From assembly GCF_048771995.1 (NCBI RefSeq), contig NC_133024.1:90056501-90120500 (forward strand): a stretch of 64,000 nucleotides of DNA. The letters are read 5' to 3'. Below the pieces are notes generated by a model. It saw only the letters and a list, made by a program, of their open reading frames with translations, had not been told where the DNA came from and made no database searches. The position numbers and the translations under genes were made by a program. Below, piece after piece: positions 13,701-64,000 of this stretch. How positions within the stretch are numbered: position 1 is the stretch's first letter; each line of letters starts with the position of its first letter. Source of the stretch: Taeniopygia guttata (lineage: Eukaryota; Chordata; Aves; Passeriformes; Estrildidae).

Positions 13701-15536
13701 GGGGGGTACTTCAATTTCCCATAGCCCCCTTTCCCTGCATGTACCATACACTACCTAAATGTTCTCTTAATTCCACATGTATATTTGATGGTAGTGAGAA
13801 AATTAATTACAAAATACTCAATGCTGACACATGAAACGTTCAGCTTAGTCCTTGCTGCTCAATCTAAATAGAAAACTGAGACAGTAAGTGAAGTATGGTG
13901 AGGTATTCAGGTGGAAAAAAAATTTCTGCTGTCCTGAAGTCAAGGCATCACCAAACAAGTTTTCATGTCTGCTCCACCCATACTAATCTTTCAGCCTCCT
14001 GTGATGATGACCTTATCCTAACCAGTGTTAACTCAGATGATTAAAAGGCTGCAAATGAGCTAGAATATCCAAAGACTTCAGCTCATATATTATCTTTACA
14101 TCTTATTCTTCTCCCCTTACCTACAACCCAAACCCCACACTCTAGCAAGAAAGGGTCACTATTTGCACAAGATCCTTCCCCAAGACTGTAGTACAAAGCT
14201 ATGCAGAAACACACAGCTACTAGACACTAGTACAAAGTCCCAACTATCAGTAAATAAAATAAAAAATAAATTTAAAAAATCTGTGGTAAAATAAACTATT
14301 CTGTTGCCTCAGTTGCAGAAAACTAACACATCTTACATGTCAGAAAGTGACAAAGACAGCGAACCAAATGATGTTTGTAACTGCCAATTAAGCAAAGGAA
14401 GACTACTGCAATGGCCAAAAGTATTAACTGTGCTACCACATAAAAATCACAAAAGCTGATTTGAAAGCAAACTATAAAGCAATTCTTCATTTAAGCCATA
14501 ACTATATCTAACTATTCAAGTAATTCCCACTATGACACCAGTTCAACAACACTTCAGCTGGCAGCCCTAAAAATCACTGTGCTTGCTACACTGCATCACG
14601 AGGGCTGGATATTTGAACTGCTCAGTGCCCTTTGCGAGTGGCATCTTCTGGGCTCAGTGAAACTGAAGCACTGTCAATGGTGATAACGATATTTACTACC
14701 AAAGAGACGTTACAGGAGTTGCAAAGACTGTCCTAGCTCAAAAATGATGGCAGATAAGCATTCTCAACTGCTACTCTATTTGGGAAATATTTTGGCCAGC
14801 TGCTGAACAAGTTTCCTTTGCTGCCAAAGCCACATCTCAGAAACCTGATAGTGTTGTGTGATGTGGCTTTCAAGACAAGAAACCAAAACCAAGGTAGTTA
14901 TCAGTAAACAAGCAAGGCACACTTCCTCGTAAAACAGCCTTGCTGACCTAACAAGCCTTCTCATCAAGGCACTGAAATCGCTCTATTCCAGACACGTTTC
15001 ATATTTTGCTCAAGACAGGGTAGGAAGAAAGCCATTAGCAACGGAGCATGACATTCCCTATAGAAAAGCGCTGCTTCCTAGCAATGACATCAGTAGCCCC
15101 CACGTCTCCAAGCCTCGTGCTCCAGACGCGTTTCCAGGTTCCTCCCGGAGCGCAGTCCCTGCACCCAACGCAGGTGCTCAGACCGGCGCTCCCGGCCGTG
15201 CCGCGGTTCAGCCGCCACCCCCCGCCCCTCACCGCGCTTGTACCCCGGGCGGCCCTCAGAGGCTGCCGGGTGCCACAGGGCCCGGCACGGGGAGGGGCGG
15301 GATGGCCCCCCCAGAGCCCCGAGCCCCCGCGGGCCAGCCAGCCCCCGGGAAGGCGACAGCGGGCGGAGCGGACGGGCGGAAGGGTCTCCAGTTACAGGTG
15401 CGTCGTCCAGCGCCGCCGGCCCCGGGGCCACCTCAGGCCGCTGCGACCCGCCCCCGCCACTCCGCCGATCTTACAGGCCACCCGCTTGCCCCTCCTTACC
15501 GAGCAAGGCGGCCGCCGCCAGCAGCCCCCGGGCCAT
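1544..15536 (-). CDS. LAMP1: LAMP1, lysosome-associated membrane glycoprotein 1 (5' part, five exons)
   Basis: Spliced gene; coding exons 15500-15536, 6494-6609, 5006-5219, 4739-4900 and 1544-1758 join in phase to 248 codons, then run off the left edge (human protein about 417 aa). LAMP1 is a heavily glycosylated type I protein of the lysosomal limiting membrane. Seen: hydrophobic signal peptide (about residues 1-18, LLAAAALLGFLQA), first luminal domain with cysteines C31/C69 and C144/C180 at the spacing of the family's two disulfides, many N-X-S/T sequons (for example N60, N221, N226, N239), a Thr/Pro-rich hinge (about 184-217), and the start of the second luminal domain (KYNVTGPNGTC). The transmembrane segment and GYQTI tail are not in the window. 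The start codon follows from the signal peptide and the CpG-island position. The hinge is Thr-rich where human is Ser/Pro-rich. LAMP2 and LAMP3 are less likely: alignment to LAMP1 is close and the CUL4A neighbour fits. Confidence 0.95.
1759..4738 (-). other. LAMP1: LAMP1 intron 4
   Basis: About 3.0 kb between exons 4 and 5 with normal GT-AG ends. Short open frames here show no recognisable protein. No repeat family identified. Confidence 0.85.
4739..4900 (-). CDS. LAMP1: LAMP1 coding exon 4
   Basis: Acceptor TTTTTTTACAG, donor GTAAGT. Encodes residues 123-177 (GGMKTVSHKSIIQ...YRCINSKHINMKNVNVTF...AYLTNGTLSVN), matching the end of the first luminal domain including the third conserved cysteine. 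Confidence 0.95.
5006..5219 (-). CDS. LAMP1: LAMP1 coding exon 3
   Basis: Acceptor CCCTACAG, donor GTAAAA. Encodes residues 52 to about 123 (FVHFFLPQNASVD...SSCGKDNAS...LDFGGGHSLSLNF...YNLSDATLFPN). It aligns with human FDLPSDAT...SSCGKENTS...FGRGHTLTLNF...YNLSDTHLFPN. Confidence 0.95.
5220..6493 (-). other. LAMP1: LAMP1 intron 2
   Basis: About 1.3 kb, AT-rich, GTAAGG donor and CCCTACAG acceptor. Nothing else recognised. Confidence 0.85.
6494..6609 (-). CDS. LAMP1: LAMP1 coding exon 2
   Basis: Acceptor TTTTTATCAG then GCTTTTTACAG..., donor GTAAGG. Encodes residues 13-51 (GFLQASSSFEVKD...CILADLTVAFSVEY...). The upstream AG is chosen because it keeps exon 1's phase; the AG 11 nt further in would shift the frame. 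Confidence 0.94.
6610..15499 (-). other. LAMP1: LAMP1 intron 1
   Basis: About 8.9 kb first intron, the largest intron in the window. Apart from an A-run near 9810-9827 I see no confident repeat, exon or RNA gene. Small open frames such as 9610-9840 are low-complexity or chance. Confidence 0.8.
15500..15536 (-). CDS. LAMP1: LAMP1 coding exon 1
   Basis: Reads MARGLLAAAALL plus one base, followed by a GTAAGG donor. It encodes the start of the signal peptide. The ATG begins at 15536 on the minus strand inside a CpG island, with 5' UTR upstream toward higher coordinates. Confidence 0.93.
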
Positions 15537-15653
15537 GTCGGGGCGCAGGGACGGGGCGCAGGGACGGGGCGCGGCGGGAGCGGGCACGGAGCGGGCACGG
15601 AGCGGGGCGGCGGCAGCTCCGCGCTCGGGGCGCTCTGGCGACGGCCCCGGCCG

Positions 15654-15663
15654 GTCATGTGAC
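15654..15663. promoter_or_regulatory. Degenerate E-box GTCATGTGAC upstream of LAMP1
   Basis: One mismatch from the CLEAR palindrome and only 37 bp from the perfect copy, with CATGTG as its core. MiT-family factors tolerate this core; binding is inferred. Confidence 0.55.
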
Positions 15664-15666
15664 TGC

Positions 15667-15674
15667 TGACGTCA
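15667..15674. promoter_or_regulatory. CRE, TGACGTCA (LAMP1 promoter)
   Basis: Exact palindromic cAMP-response element between the two E-boxes. It is the consensus for CREB/ATF dimers. Its CpG-island position makes occupancy plausible, but nothing in the sequence proves use. Confidence 0.6.
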
Positions 15675-15690
15675 CGCGGGCGGGCCGCCC

Positions 15691-15700
15691 GTCACGTGAC
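15691..15700. promoter_or_regulatory. CLEAR / E-box palindrome GTCACGTGAC (LAMP1)
   Basis: Exact 10-bp palindrome 155 bp upstream of the LAMP1 ATG. It is the consensus CLEAR motif bound by TFEB/TFE3/MITF and also fits USF and MYC/MAX. LAMP1 is an established member of the TFEB lysosomal gene network, so function here is well supported by family knowledge. Confidence 0.85.
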
Positions 15701-15740
15701 GCGGGCGGCGCTGCGGCGCCCGGGCGGGAGGGAGGGGAGG

Positions 15741-15750
15741 TCTCGCGAGA
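15741..15750. promoter_or_regulatory. TCTCGCGAGA element upstream of LAMP1
   Basis: Exact 10-bp palindrome 205 bp upstream of the LAMP1 ATG. This is the CGCG element enriched in vertebrate CpG-island promoters and reported as a BANP (and previously Kaiso/ZBTB33) binding site. Confidence 0.65.
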
Positions 15751-16979
15751 GCGGGGCCGTGACCCCGCTGCGCCCTGCGGGCGGAGTCTGAAGGCGGGAG
15801 GGGGGAACTGCGGTCCTCTCGCACAGAATTCATTCACTGCCAGTTGTATGTAAACACTGGAAATTGATGGTCTGTTGTCTCTGAAGTGTTCTGTCTGTAT
15901 ATACCCAGCTATACATGTAAGCCACGTGTGTTCCAAGACAAAACAGGGGCTGCTAATGGCGCGTGTCCGCATAGGTAAAAGTTGCAATTTCACATAGCTT
16001 CAGATGTCTGATGATTTTTAAGGAATCCCTTTTCTTTCTTGGAAAACCAGAAAAGGTGAAGTTAGATGTTTAAACGTTAAACATCTTAGATGTTAAAATG
16101 GTCTCAGATGTAATGGAGATGGACAGCCCAGGTTATTTGATCACTTTGTAATCCAATGCTCTCTTTTATCCACACTGTTAGGGATATGCGTACTTCAGCT
16201 GAAACCTCAGAAGCTCCCGCAATCCTGTTCCTAGTACGACTGGAACGTGTGCCAGTAGCAGGGTGCCTCTGCTTTCTCACAATGACTGCCACATAGTCCC
16301 TCTCCTCACTACAGGCTGCTCCAGGTTAATCATCTCCAAGGCACACTGATTTCTGCTCCCAAGCTGCCTTCATACATTTTTACACTGAACCCATTTGAAA
16401 TGCAATTTAGCTACTCCCAGCTGCTAAAGTCAACTTGACCTTTCCTTGCTGTTTGTCTCAGTTCACCCACAGTTCCTGTTTGCCCAAAACATCCTGAATA
16501 AGTTTAGTTGGTCCTTAGGATGGCATGGGGATCTACTTTTAATTTTCAATGCTACTGCAATAAACACGTATTTCTTTTTTAATACTGCATTTTTATCTGT
16601 GCATTTTTAGACACAGTAATGTATTATTTTAGTTTGTTTTTTCCTGCAACACTTCTAGCAATCTTTATTCTTTCCATGCATTGTCAAAAGCAGAAGTTAG
16701 TTTGAAAAAGGACATAATGAGCAGCTCTGGTCAAGTGTTTGAATGACTCATCTGCAGAGGAGCTGAGGGCAATGGAGGTGGGATATGGGTTGTTCTCATT
16801 TTGGATAACTGTTTTTGGAACCTGCACTGGGAATAGAGGAAGGTCTGCAGAACAGAGTCTGCCACAAGACAAATGGGGAGGGCGACCCAAGGTTTAAACT
16901 TGGTGTGCAGTATTTTGTCTCCCTGCTGGAAAATCAGTAGGCATCTCTGAATGGAGAAATGGCAGATGCTTGGATTGCT

Positions 16980-17010
16980 AACAACAACAACAACAACAAC
17001 AACAACAAAA
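16980..17010. repeat. (AAC)n microsatellite
   Basis: About nine perfect AAC units followed by a short A/T dinucleotide tail. Confidence 0.9.
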
Positions 17011-17798
17011 ATATATATAAAGTTGCATAAAGCAACAACACTGTGGTAAAATTTGGTAAGTAAAGAACATAAGGTTATCAGCAGAGAATAATGTTGACAT
17101 TCTATGATGTGGATCATTAGCTCACTGGGCCTTTATTAATGGTGTGGAGACAGCACCATATTAACTTCCACCTCCTTTCAATACAGGTACTACCTGGGTG
17201 TTCGTTAGACAAATGCATCAAGTCTTGCACAGCCGTGCTGGCCATCAGCCCCACTGCTTGATAACTTGTTGGCTGACATCAATCAAACATGATAGCAGCG
17301 TAAGACATAAACGAAGTCACAGCTTCTGTAAAAGCTGCTATATACACAGCCAGATTAGTGTTGTCACTGAGGGAAAGGAAATGTAGTCCATACCCAGCCA
17401 CTACACATTTCATCTGACAGAGCTGCTGGCCAACCAGCCTGCTCACAGGCCCAGACAGGAACCAGGATGCACTCCCTGGCCTTTCTTTAGAGCCATGGAT
17501 GCAGAATGGGCTGCTAATGGGAAACACCCAGGAGAGTTAGGAACCATTACTACAGTAAAAACTGTCCTGTGAGGTCAAGGCAGAGTACAAGCAAGGGAGA
17601 CAGTGTACAGGCCAGGAGATTTTACAAGGAAAGAATTTCCACAAAACATGACTATTTTCCCATAGCCTTTTGCTGAGTATTACCTGACTTCACACAGTTA
17701 CTTCCTTTTGGAAGAGAATTGCTAGGAATGGTGAACCAAGTTCATGGTACAGAGTCCACTCTCCTGAACATACCTGCCAAAGATAATAAACCTACAAA

Positions 17799-18548
17799 CA
17801 GAATGGAACCACTTAGGTTGGAAAAGACCTCAAATGTCAGTGAGTTCAACTGGTAACCCAGCACTGCCTAGCCTACCACTAAACTATGTCCCCAAGCACC
17901 ACATCTACAGGCTTTTTAAATACCGGCAGGGATAGTGACTTCATCACTTCCCTAGACAGTCATTGATCCAGTGATTGATAACCCTTTCAGTAAATAAAGT
18001 TTTCCTAATATCCAATTTAAACATCCCCTGGCACAGCTTGAGATCTTTTCCTCTAATCCTGTCACTTGTTATGTGAGAAAAGAATCCCCCCCACCTGGCT
18101 ACAGCCTCCTTTCAGGCAGTTGAAGAAAGCAATAATGCTCCTTTCCTGGAGCCTTCTTTTTTCCAGCCTTAACAACTCCAGCTCTCCAAGATGCTCCTCA
18201 CAGGACTTGTGCTCCAGACCCTTCCCCAGCTCCACTGCCCTTCTCTGGACAGGCTCCAGCCCCTCAGTGTCTTTATTGCAGTGAGGGCCCAGAACTGAAC
18301 ACAGGATTTAAGGTGTGGCCTCAGTGGTGCTGAGTACAGAGGGACAATCCCTGCCCTGCTCCTGCTGGCCACACTGTTGCTGATACAGGCCAGGATGTCA
18401 CTGGCCTTCTCGGCCACCTGGGCACTGCTGGCTCATGTTCAGCTGCTGCCACCAGCACCCCCAGGTCCTTTTCCACTGGGCACTTTTCCAAGCACTCAGT
18501 CCCTCTGCCTGGAGCAGTGCAGAGGTAGAGCTGCATAACAAATTGAGA
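17799..18548 (-). mobile_element. CR1 LINE, 5'-truncated, minus strand
   Basis: The left end is the reverse complement of the CR1 3' end (CAGAATGGAACCACTTAGG), followed by typical antisense CR1 segments such as CCAGCACTGCC, TTTCCTAATATCCAAT, CCCTTCTCTGGACAGGCTCCAG and GGCCTTCTCGGCCACCTGGGCA. About 750 bp of the 3' portion of the reverse-transcriptase ORF and 3' UTR remain. The element is diverged and has no intact ORF. CR1 is the dominant LINE of birds and is usually 5'-truncated like this. Confidence 0.9.
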
Positions 18549-18572
18549 CATTGAAGTTACCTGAAAAGTAAC

Positions 18573-18588
18573 TTTTTTTTTTTTTTTT
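18573..18588. repeat. T16 homopolymer
   Basis: Uninterrupted T run just beyond the CR1 fragment. Confidence 0.85.
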
Positions 18589-20113
18589 CAAAGATGTATA
18601 GCACAAAGAAAAGATGAAAAAGCTTCAGCACATCAAGAGAGTTAAATGCTAAACCCAAGTTCAACTAAAGGAATCCAGGGAAAGCTAAAATACAGAACCT
18701 AAGAAAAAAAGGCCCAAGGAGGAGCAGAGAGGAGGCTGTTGGCTGGTTAAGCCAGGCTTGGGAAGCGCTTTTAAGTCAGCCCCCAACCTACATTCTCACA
18801 CTTGCTTTCCTTCAGGAAATGTTGGGCTAGATAACAGCATGTCACATGTAGGAATATTGCTTTTTAAATGTATATGATGTATGTTTGGATAAGTTAGAGC
18901 CCCCAGCTGTATCCAGGTCCCTGCTGTTATTTTTGTCATTCCATAAAAGCTGCTATAGCAGTTAAGGACTCTGAATTGCCAAGATCCAGGTTTCCCTGAC
19001 ATACCTGAACATTGATGCTCTATAGAGGACATCTGTTACTTTGCTACTGCCCAACATCTTCAACACTGGGTGATCTCCCAGGAAGAAATGCTTAACAACC
19101 TCTGCCCTGTGGGTACAGGTATGCACAGACAATGTGACCCCAAAGAACTGACTGAGGCAGACTGTCAGCCAAATTCTAACACCAGCTACTGAAAAGCTAT
19201 CAAGTGTAGCTATTTCACTATGGAGAAGTGATTTCCATGCTGACTCATAAAATAACTGCTTACCTGTTTAGTTTAGCACATAAAATGTCCCAGTAACAAA
19301 GATTTGAGGAAATCAAATTGAAAATGAGGACCTGAGAAAAAGAGTTACCATTACCTGGCCTGTCAGTCTCTCCCAAAGCTTTTGAACCTCTGAAACCACT
19401 TGCAGACCATTCTGGAAAAGTCTTCAGAGATCATGACATTTTCTGCAGGTTCAGGTGGGTAGAGGAGATGGGTAGAGATGAGCAGCTGATGAGGGACAAA
19501 ACCCCCACCTCCACAAGCAGAAAGGCAGAACCAAGGACAACCCCTCTGAGTACTGCTGCTTCAGGTTATTTGCAGGGGATGATACAGTTGGATACCAATG
19601 GCGTACAGCACAGAAAGACAGGCTTCATAATTTCCACTGCTGTGGAACAATTCATTTTTAATTGGTAAACCAGAATAATGTGGCCAAAGAGCCCTCAGTC
19701 TGTGGCAATTAAGAAAAACTGCACATCTCAGCACTTTTAATTAACATTGCTTCTTGAAGCAGAACCATTTCAGTCATCTTCAGGATAACACCACTGCTTT
19801 TAAGCTATTGTTTAAAACTACTGAACCAGAACATTTGGGTTCAGAAGGGGCAGGCAGTACATTCTCACTGCTTCCTAACAGTTACTGCACACACTACTGT
19901 CAGCTTTCAGTGTGGATGAAGGCTCTCTGGCCATTACCTTTCTGTGAGGCACATATTCCTGTTTGGTTTAGAAGTCAGATGGATCTGATTGGTTTCCATA
20001 TACATAAAAAGTGAACTACAAAGTGAATGGTATAACACTAAAAAACCAATCTCAAAAAAAGTGCCACATTCTCACAAAAGCTAAGAAATTAATACTTAAT
20101 ATGCATCAAAGAT

Positions 20114-20119
20114 TTTATT
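20114..20119 (-). terminator. CUL4A: Candidate distal CUL4A poly(A) signal (AATAAA)
   Basis: Reads CAAATAAAATC on the minus strand. About 60-80 nt further on, the transcript would enter a T/GT-rich stretch (around 20030-20065), as expected of a downstream element. Confidence 0.5.
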
Positions 20120-21544
20120 TGCATCAACTGAAGATTCAAATATTAAAATAAGTCTACATTAAATTATAATATTAAATATGCTTTAAATACAATAAACTAA
20201 ATGTGTTTAGTCTCCAAACACAAAGGGAACAAAAATAATTCAGAATGCAATAAAATTAATAACACCAAAGGACAGAATAAGGACTTTTAATATGTAGTTC
20301 CACAAGTTGTCACCTCATAGCATTGTTCACTTTAAGAAGTGGCCTTTTAATTGATGCACAAACTCCATGTTACATAAACTTAGTAAGGTATCTCTCAAGA
20401 AAATATTGCTTAGCTAAATTCTCCTTTATGTAGTGATGAAAACTCCTTTGGTAGCTCTTTTTCAGAATGAAACATACCAGTAGACAAATCAGGAAAATAA
20501 ACAGTCTTGCAAGTATTGCCAGGAAAGGTATCTTCCTTACAGTTATCTAACAGATCTACAGTGTCTTTCACTCTTTAATTCAAATCAACTTACATATGTA
20601 CAATATGTAACAAAGTACTCACAAAGTTCTTAGTCTTTCAAGACAAAAAGCTATGCTTTCCCAATATTGAGACCATAAAAGTATTTTTTAAAAAAAGTTT
20701 TTGTTTTCTTAAAGTAGAGCACACTGTACAGTAGGTTCCCTGGATGTTATTTTCAAGGCAGAACTCAATATTACGGCAATTACAGAAACAGTGAAATACA
20801 CCTGCTGCCCTAAAATGAGGTAGGGCCTCATTGACTCGGATCTAATCTTTGCCACCCAAGCCAGCAGAAGTAGTAATAATAGAACAATCCATATTTTAGC
20901 TAAATAATCCAACAACTCAGTACACACATGAATGCAGTTGTCCTCTTGGCACATCAAGAATCTCACTTCAAAACCTGATTTGTACAAACCAGACCGAAGT
21001 TTGTAATAACTTGAAAGAATATTAACTGAACACAAGTTTAAGGGTTTTCATGGTGCAAAACTTCAGTGTATTTCAACAACACTGCTTGTACATACATGTT
21101 CATCAATGAAGGGTTTTTAAAAAGTTACCCAAATTGTAACTGTAGCTAAAGAATGCAGCATTTATAGGGACTTTATGAATGCAGTTAAGAACACCTAAAT
21201 TAAGAAACCAGACTTGCATTCATGACAAAAGCATTTCTCACACAGGTAATTTTACCTTTCCATCCAACTTCTATGACGTTGTTAAACAAAACTGTACAAC
21301 TAAATTTTGAAGAACCCAAGAGAATAAAAGATTAACTAAAGGAAAAAAAAAAAACCCAGGGCATTTAAAATTAGTAAGAAGTCTTGACAAAGGTGATCAA
21401 TTAACATGTCATTTGTCTTCTTTTCCACAGCAGTGCATGCAGCTGGTTGAATAAAATAGATCAACCTGATCAATCTGCTAAAAGGAAAGTCTGGAACAGC
21501 ATAGGTATTTGGTGTCTTAAAGATATATGTGGATGATTTTGGTT

Positions 21545-21550
21545 TTTATT
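21545..21550 (-). terminator. CUL4A: Candidate proximal CUL4A poly(A) signal (AATAAA)
   Basis: AATAAA only about 43 nt past the stop codon. Its use would give a very short 3' UTR; it is less likely to be the main site. Confidence 0.35.
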
Positions 21551-21592
21551 TTTAAGTTTCTCAATTTTTAAAAATAAAACTATTCTTCTCCT

Positions 21593-54385
<32,793 letters not shown>

Positions 54386-54663
54386 CTCCGCCCCGGGCGC
54401 CGTGTCCGGCCGGGGCAACGCGCTGGGCTGGGCCGGGCCGGGGCCGGCTGGTCCCCGCCTCCGCTCCCCTCCTCCTCCGCCACCACCCAGCTGCCCTCCC
54501 CCACTGCCCGCGGGCGGCTGCCAAGTGCCGCCGGGGGGAGGCACCGATAGCCGCCCGCCCGTCTCCGCCTGCCCGGGCGGCCGGCTCGGGTGAGGGTCCG
54601 GGTTCGAGTCCGCTCTTGAGCCCGGGCGGCCCGCGGTGCTCGGGCAGCGCCAGCCCCGCTCAC

Positions 54664-54670
54664 AAGATGG
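54664..54670 (+). promoter_or_regulatory. YY1-like site AAGATGG
   Basis: ACAAGATGGCTCC resembles the YY1 consensus AAGATGGC. A reverse copy, GCCGCCATC, lies at 54800-54808. Both fall between the CUL4A and PCID2 start codons. Confidence 0.45.
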
Positions 54671-55234
54671 CTCCCGGGCCGGGGCAGCCTGCCGCCGGCG
54701 GCAGCGGCCCCTCGGTGTCCCTGCTTGTCCTGTTTGCTGGTACCCGCGAGGGGTAGCCGAACGCAAACCAAGGAGCAGCCGCTCTTTCCGCCCACAAAAG
54801 CCGCCATCCCGAGAGGCCGCCCGCGCCCTGCTCACCGGCACCTGCCAAACCCAACAGAGCCCAGCCTGCACGAACATGGAACATGGAGCGCGTCCTTGTC
54901 TCACACATCTCCCTGGCGTCAGTGCCTTTAGGAGTCAACCTGTTCGGAAGTTTAATGCTCAATTCAACTTTTTCGACCCAAGTTCACCGGCGACCTCTCG
55001 CCAGCGCTCCCCGTGGGCAACAGAGGAGCACTGGGAGGCGAGCCTCCACAGCTCTCCTGGGGAAGTCCCTGGAGTGTCCGGCCACACGAAGCGCACCGCC
55101 CGCCTCCTGTCCAAGCCGCGGGTACCAGAGGCAGCGCGGGTGACAGCGACAGTCACAGCACACCGCCACCCTCAGCGCCAGCGCACGCGGTTTAACGCCG
55201 ACGCGCGCCCTCGGCCCCGCCCACGCTCACTCCT

Positions 55235-55239
55235 ATTGG
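55235..55239 (-). promoter_or_regulatory. Inverted CCAAT box
   Basis: CTATTGGCTG (CCAAT on the minus strand), an NF-Y-type context, 160 bp upstream of the PCID2 ATG and flanked by GC boxes. Confidence 0.6.
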
Positions 55240-55297
55240 CTGCCCGAGCGAAGCCACGCCCCGGGCCTGCGGTGGGCGGGACACCGACCGTCGGGGT

Positions 55298-55307
55298 GTC
55301 ACGTGAC
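55298..55307. promoter_or_regulatory. CLEAR / E-box palindrome GTCACGTGAC (PCID2-CUL4A)
   Basis: Exact 10-bp palindrome 92 bp upstream of the PCID2 ATG, identical to the copy in the LAMP1 promoter and also followed by GC. Candidate for TFEB/TFE3, USF or MYC/MAX. Confidence 0.75.
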
Positions 55308-55346
55308 GCTCGGGGCCGTTCCCACCGCCCTCGGGCGCGCCGGGAC

Positions 55347-55353
55347 CCGGAAG
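55347..55353 (+). promoter_or_regulatory. ETS-type site CCGGAAG
   Basis: Reads ACCCGGAAGCGC about 46 bp upstream of the PCID2 ATG, the usual distance of ETS/GABPA sites from CpG-island starts. Confidence 0.6.
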
Positions 55354-55398
55354 CGCGGGGGGAGTGCCGGGAGTTCCGCCTCAGCTCCGGACCCTGCA

Positions 55399-64000
<8,602 letters not shown>

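Larger units (their letters stand above)
15150..15830 (-). promoter_or_regulatory. LAMP1: LAMP1 CpG-island promoter
   Basis: Dense CpG and GC boxes surround LAMP1 exon 1 and its upstream flank, while flanking DNA on both sides is AT-rich. No TATA box is evident. Immediately upstream of the start codon (15541-15615) GC-rich units such as GGGACGGGGCGC and GCGGGCACGGA are tandemly repeated. Further upstream lie an E-box/CLEAR palindrome, a CRE and a TCTCGCGAGA element. The exact transcription start cannot be set from sequence. Confidence 0.85.
15831..20090. other. Intergenic region between CUL4A 3' end and LAMP1 promoter
   Basis: About 4.3 kb. It holds one sizeable CR1 LINE fragment (about 17799-18548), an (AAC)n run (16980-17010) and a T-run (18573-18588). 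No gene is recognised; open frames here are either within the CR1 or lack similarity to anything I know. An isolated CACGTG sits at 15923-15928. Confidence 0.7.
20091..21592 (-). other. CUL4A: Probable CUL4A 3' UTR
   Basis: About 1.5 kb of AT-rich sequence following the stop codon, free of recognisable repeats. The far end is set by an AATAAA with a U/GU-rich stretch beyond it. A nearer AATAAA at 21545-21550 could give a short form. The extent is inferred. Confidence 0.5.

Noticed and set aside
15048-15853. Long overlapping open frames (up to 204 aa) on the plus strand across the LAMP1 CpG island
   Set aside because: High GC removes stop codons by chance; the predicted proteins are Arg/Pro/Gly-rich low-complexity, they overlap on both strands, and LAMP1 exon 1 and promoter explain the region.

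Overview
The window is vertebrate nuclear DNA, most likely from a bird. Introns are compact, several chicken-repeat-1 (CR1) LINE fragments are present, and the gene order LAMP1 - CUL4A - PCID2 matches the conserved block known from human 13q34 and avian chromosome 1. There is no sign of an operon, phage, plasmid or CRISPR. All coding assignments come from hand-splicing exons: checking GT-AG or AT-AC boundaries, keeping phase across every junction, and comparing with remembered human LAMP1, CUL4A and PCID2 proteins. The species cannot be fixed.

Layout. (1) 1-15,540, minus strand: the first five coding exons of LAMP1 (248 codons: signal peptide, first luminal domain, Thr/Pro hinge, start of the second luminal domain). 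The rest of the gene lies beyond position 1. Its CpG-island promoter (about 15.15-15.83 kb) carries a perfect CLEAR-type palindrome, a CRE and a TCTCGCGAGA element. (2) 15.8-20.1 kb: intergenic, with one CR1 LINE fragment of about 750 bp. (3) 20.1-54.4 kb, minus strand: complete CUL4A, 20 coding exons, 763 codons, no disruption, with a probable 3' UTR of about 1.5 kb. (4) 53.9-55.4 kb: a CpG island shared head to head by CUL4A and PCID2 (start codons 1,013 bp apart), with a second GTCACGTGAC palindrome. (5) 55,399 to the right edge, plus strand: the first ten coding exons of PCID2 (262 codons), continuing beyond the window.

How the genes relate. LAMP1 is the major lysosomal membrane glycoprotein. 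CUL4A is the scaffold of CRL4 ubiquitin ligases. PCID2 is a PCI-domain subunit of the TREX-2 mRNA-export complex. They are not one pathway, but CUL4A and PCID2 share a promoter region, and the same 10-mer E-box palindrome sits in both CpG islands.

Main finding: CUL4A intron 3 and PCID2 intron 4 are both AT-AC introns of the minor (U12) spliceosome class. Each has an exact ATATCCTTTT 5' splice site, a TTCCT-A-rich branch site and an AC 3' end about 10-12 nt downstream, and in each only this AT-AC boundary keeps the conserved protein in frame. Two divergently transcribed neighbours that both depend on minor splicing is an unexpected arrangement. I found no wholly novel gene system, and most small ORFs in the introns look like chance.
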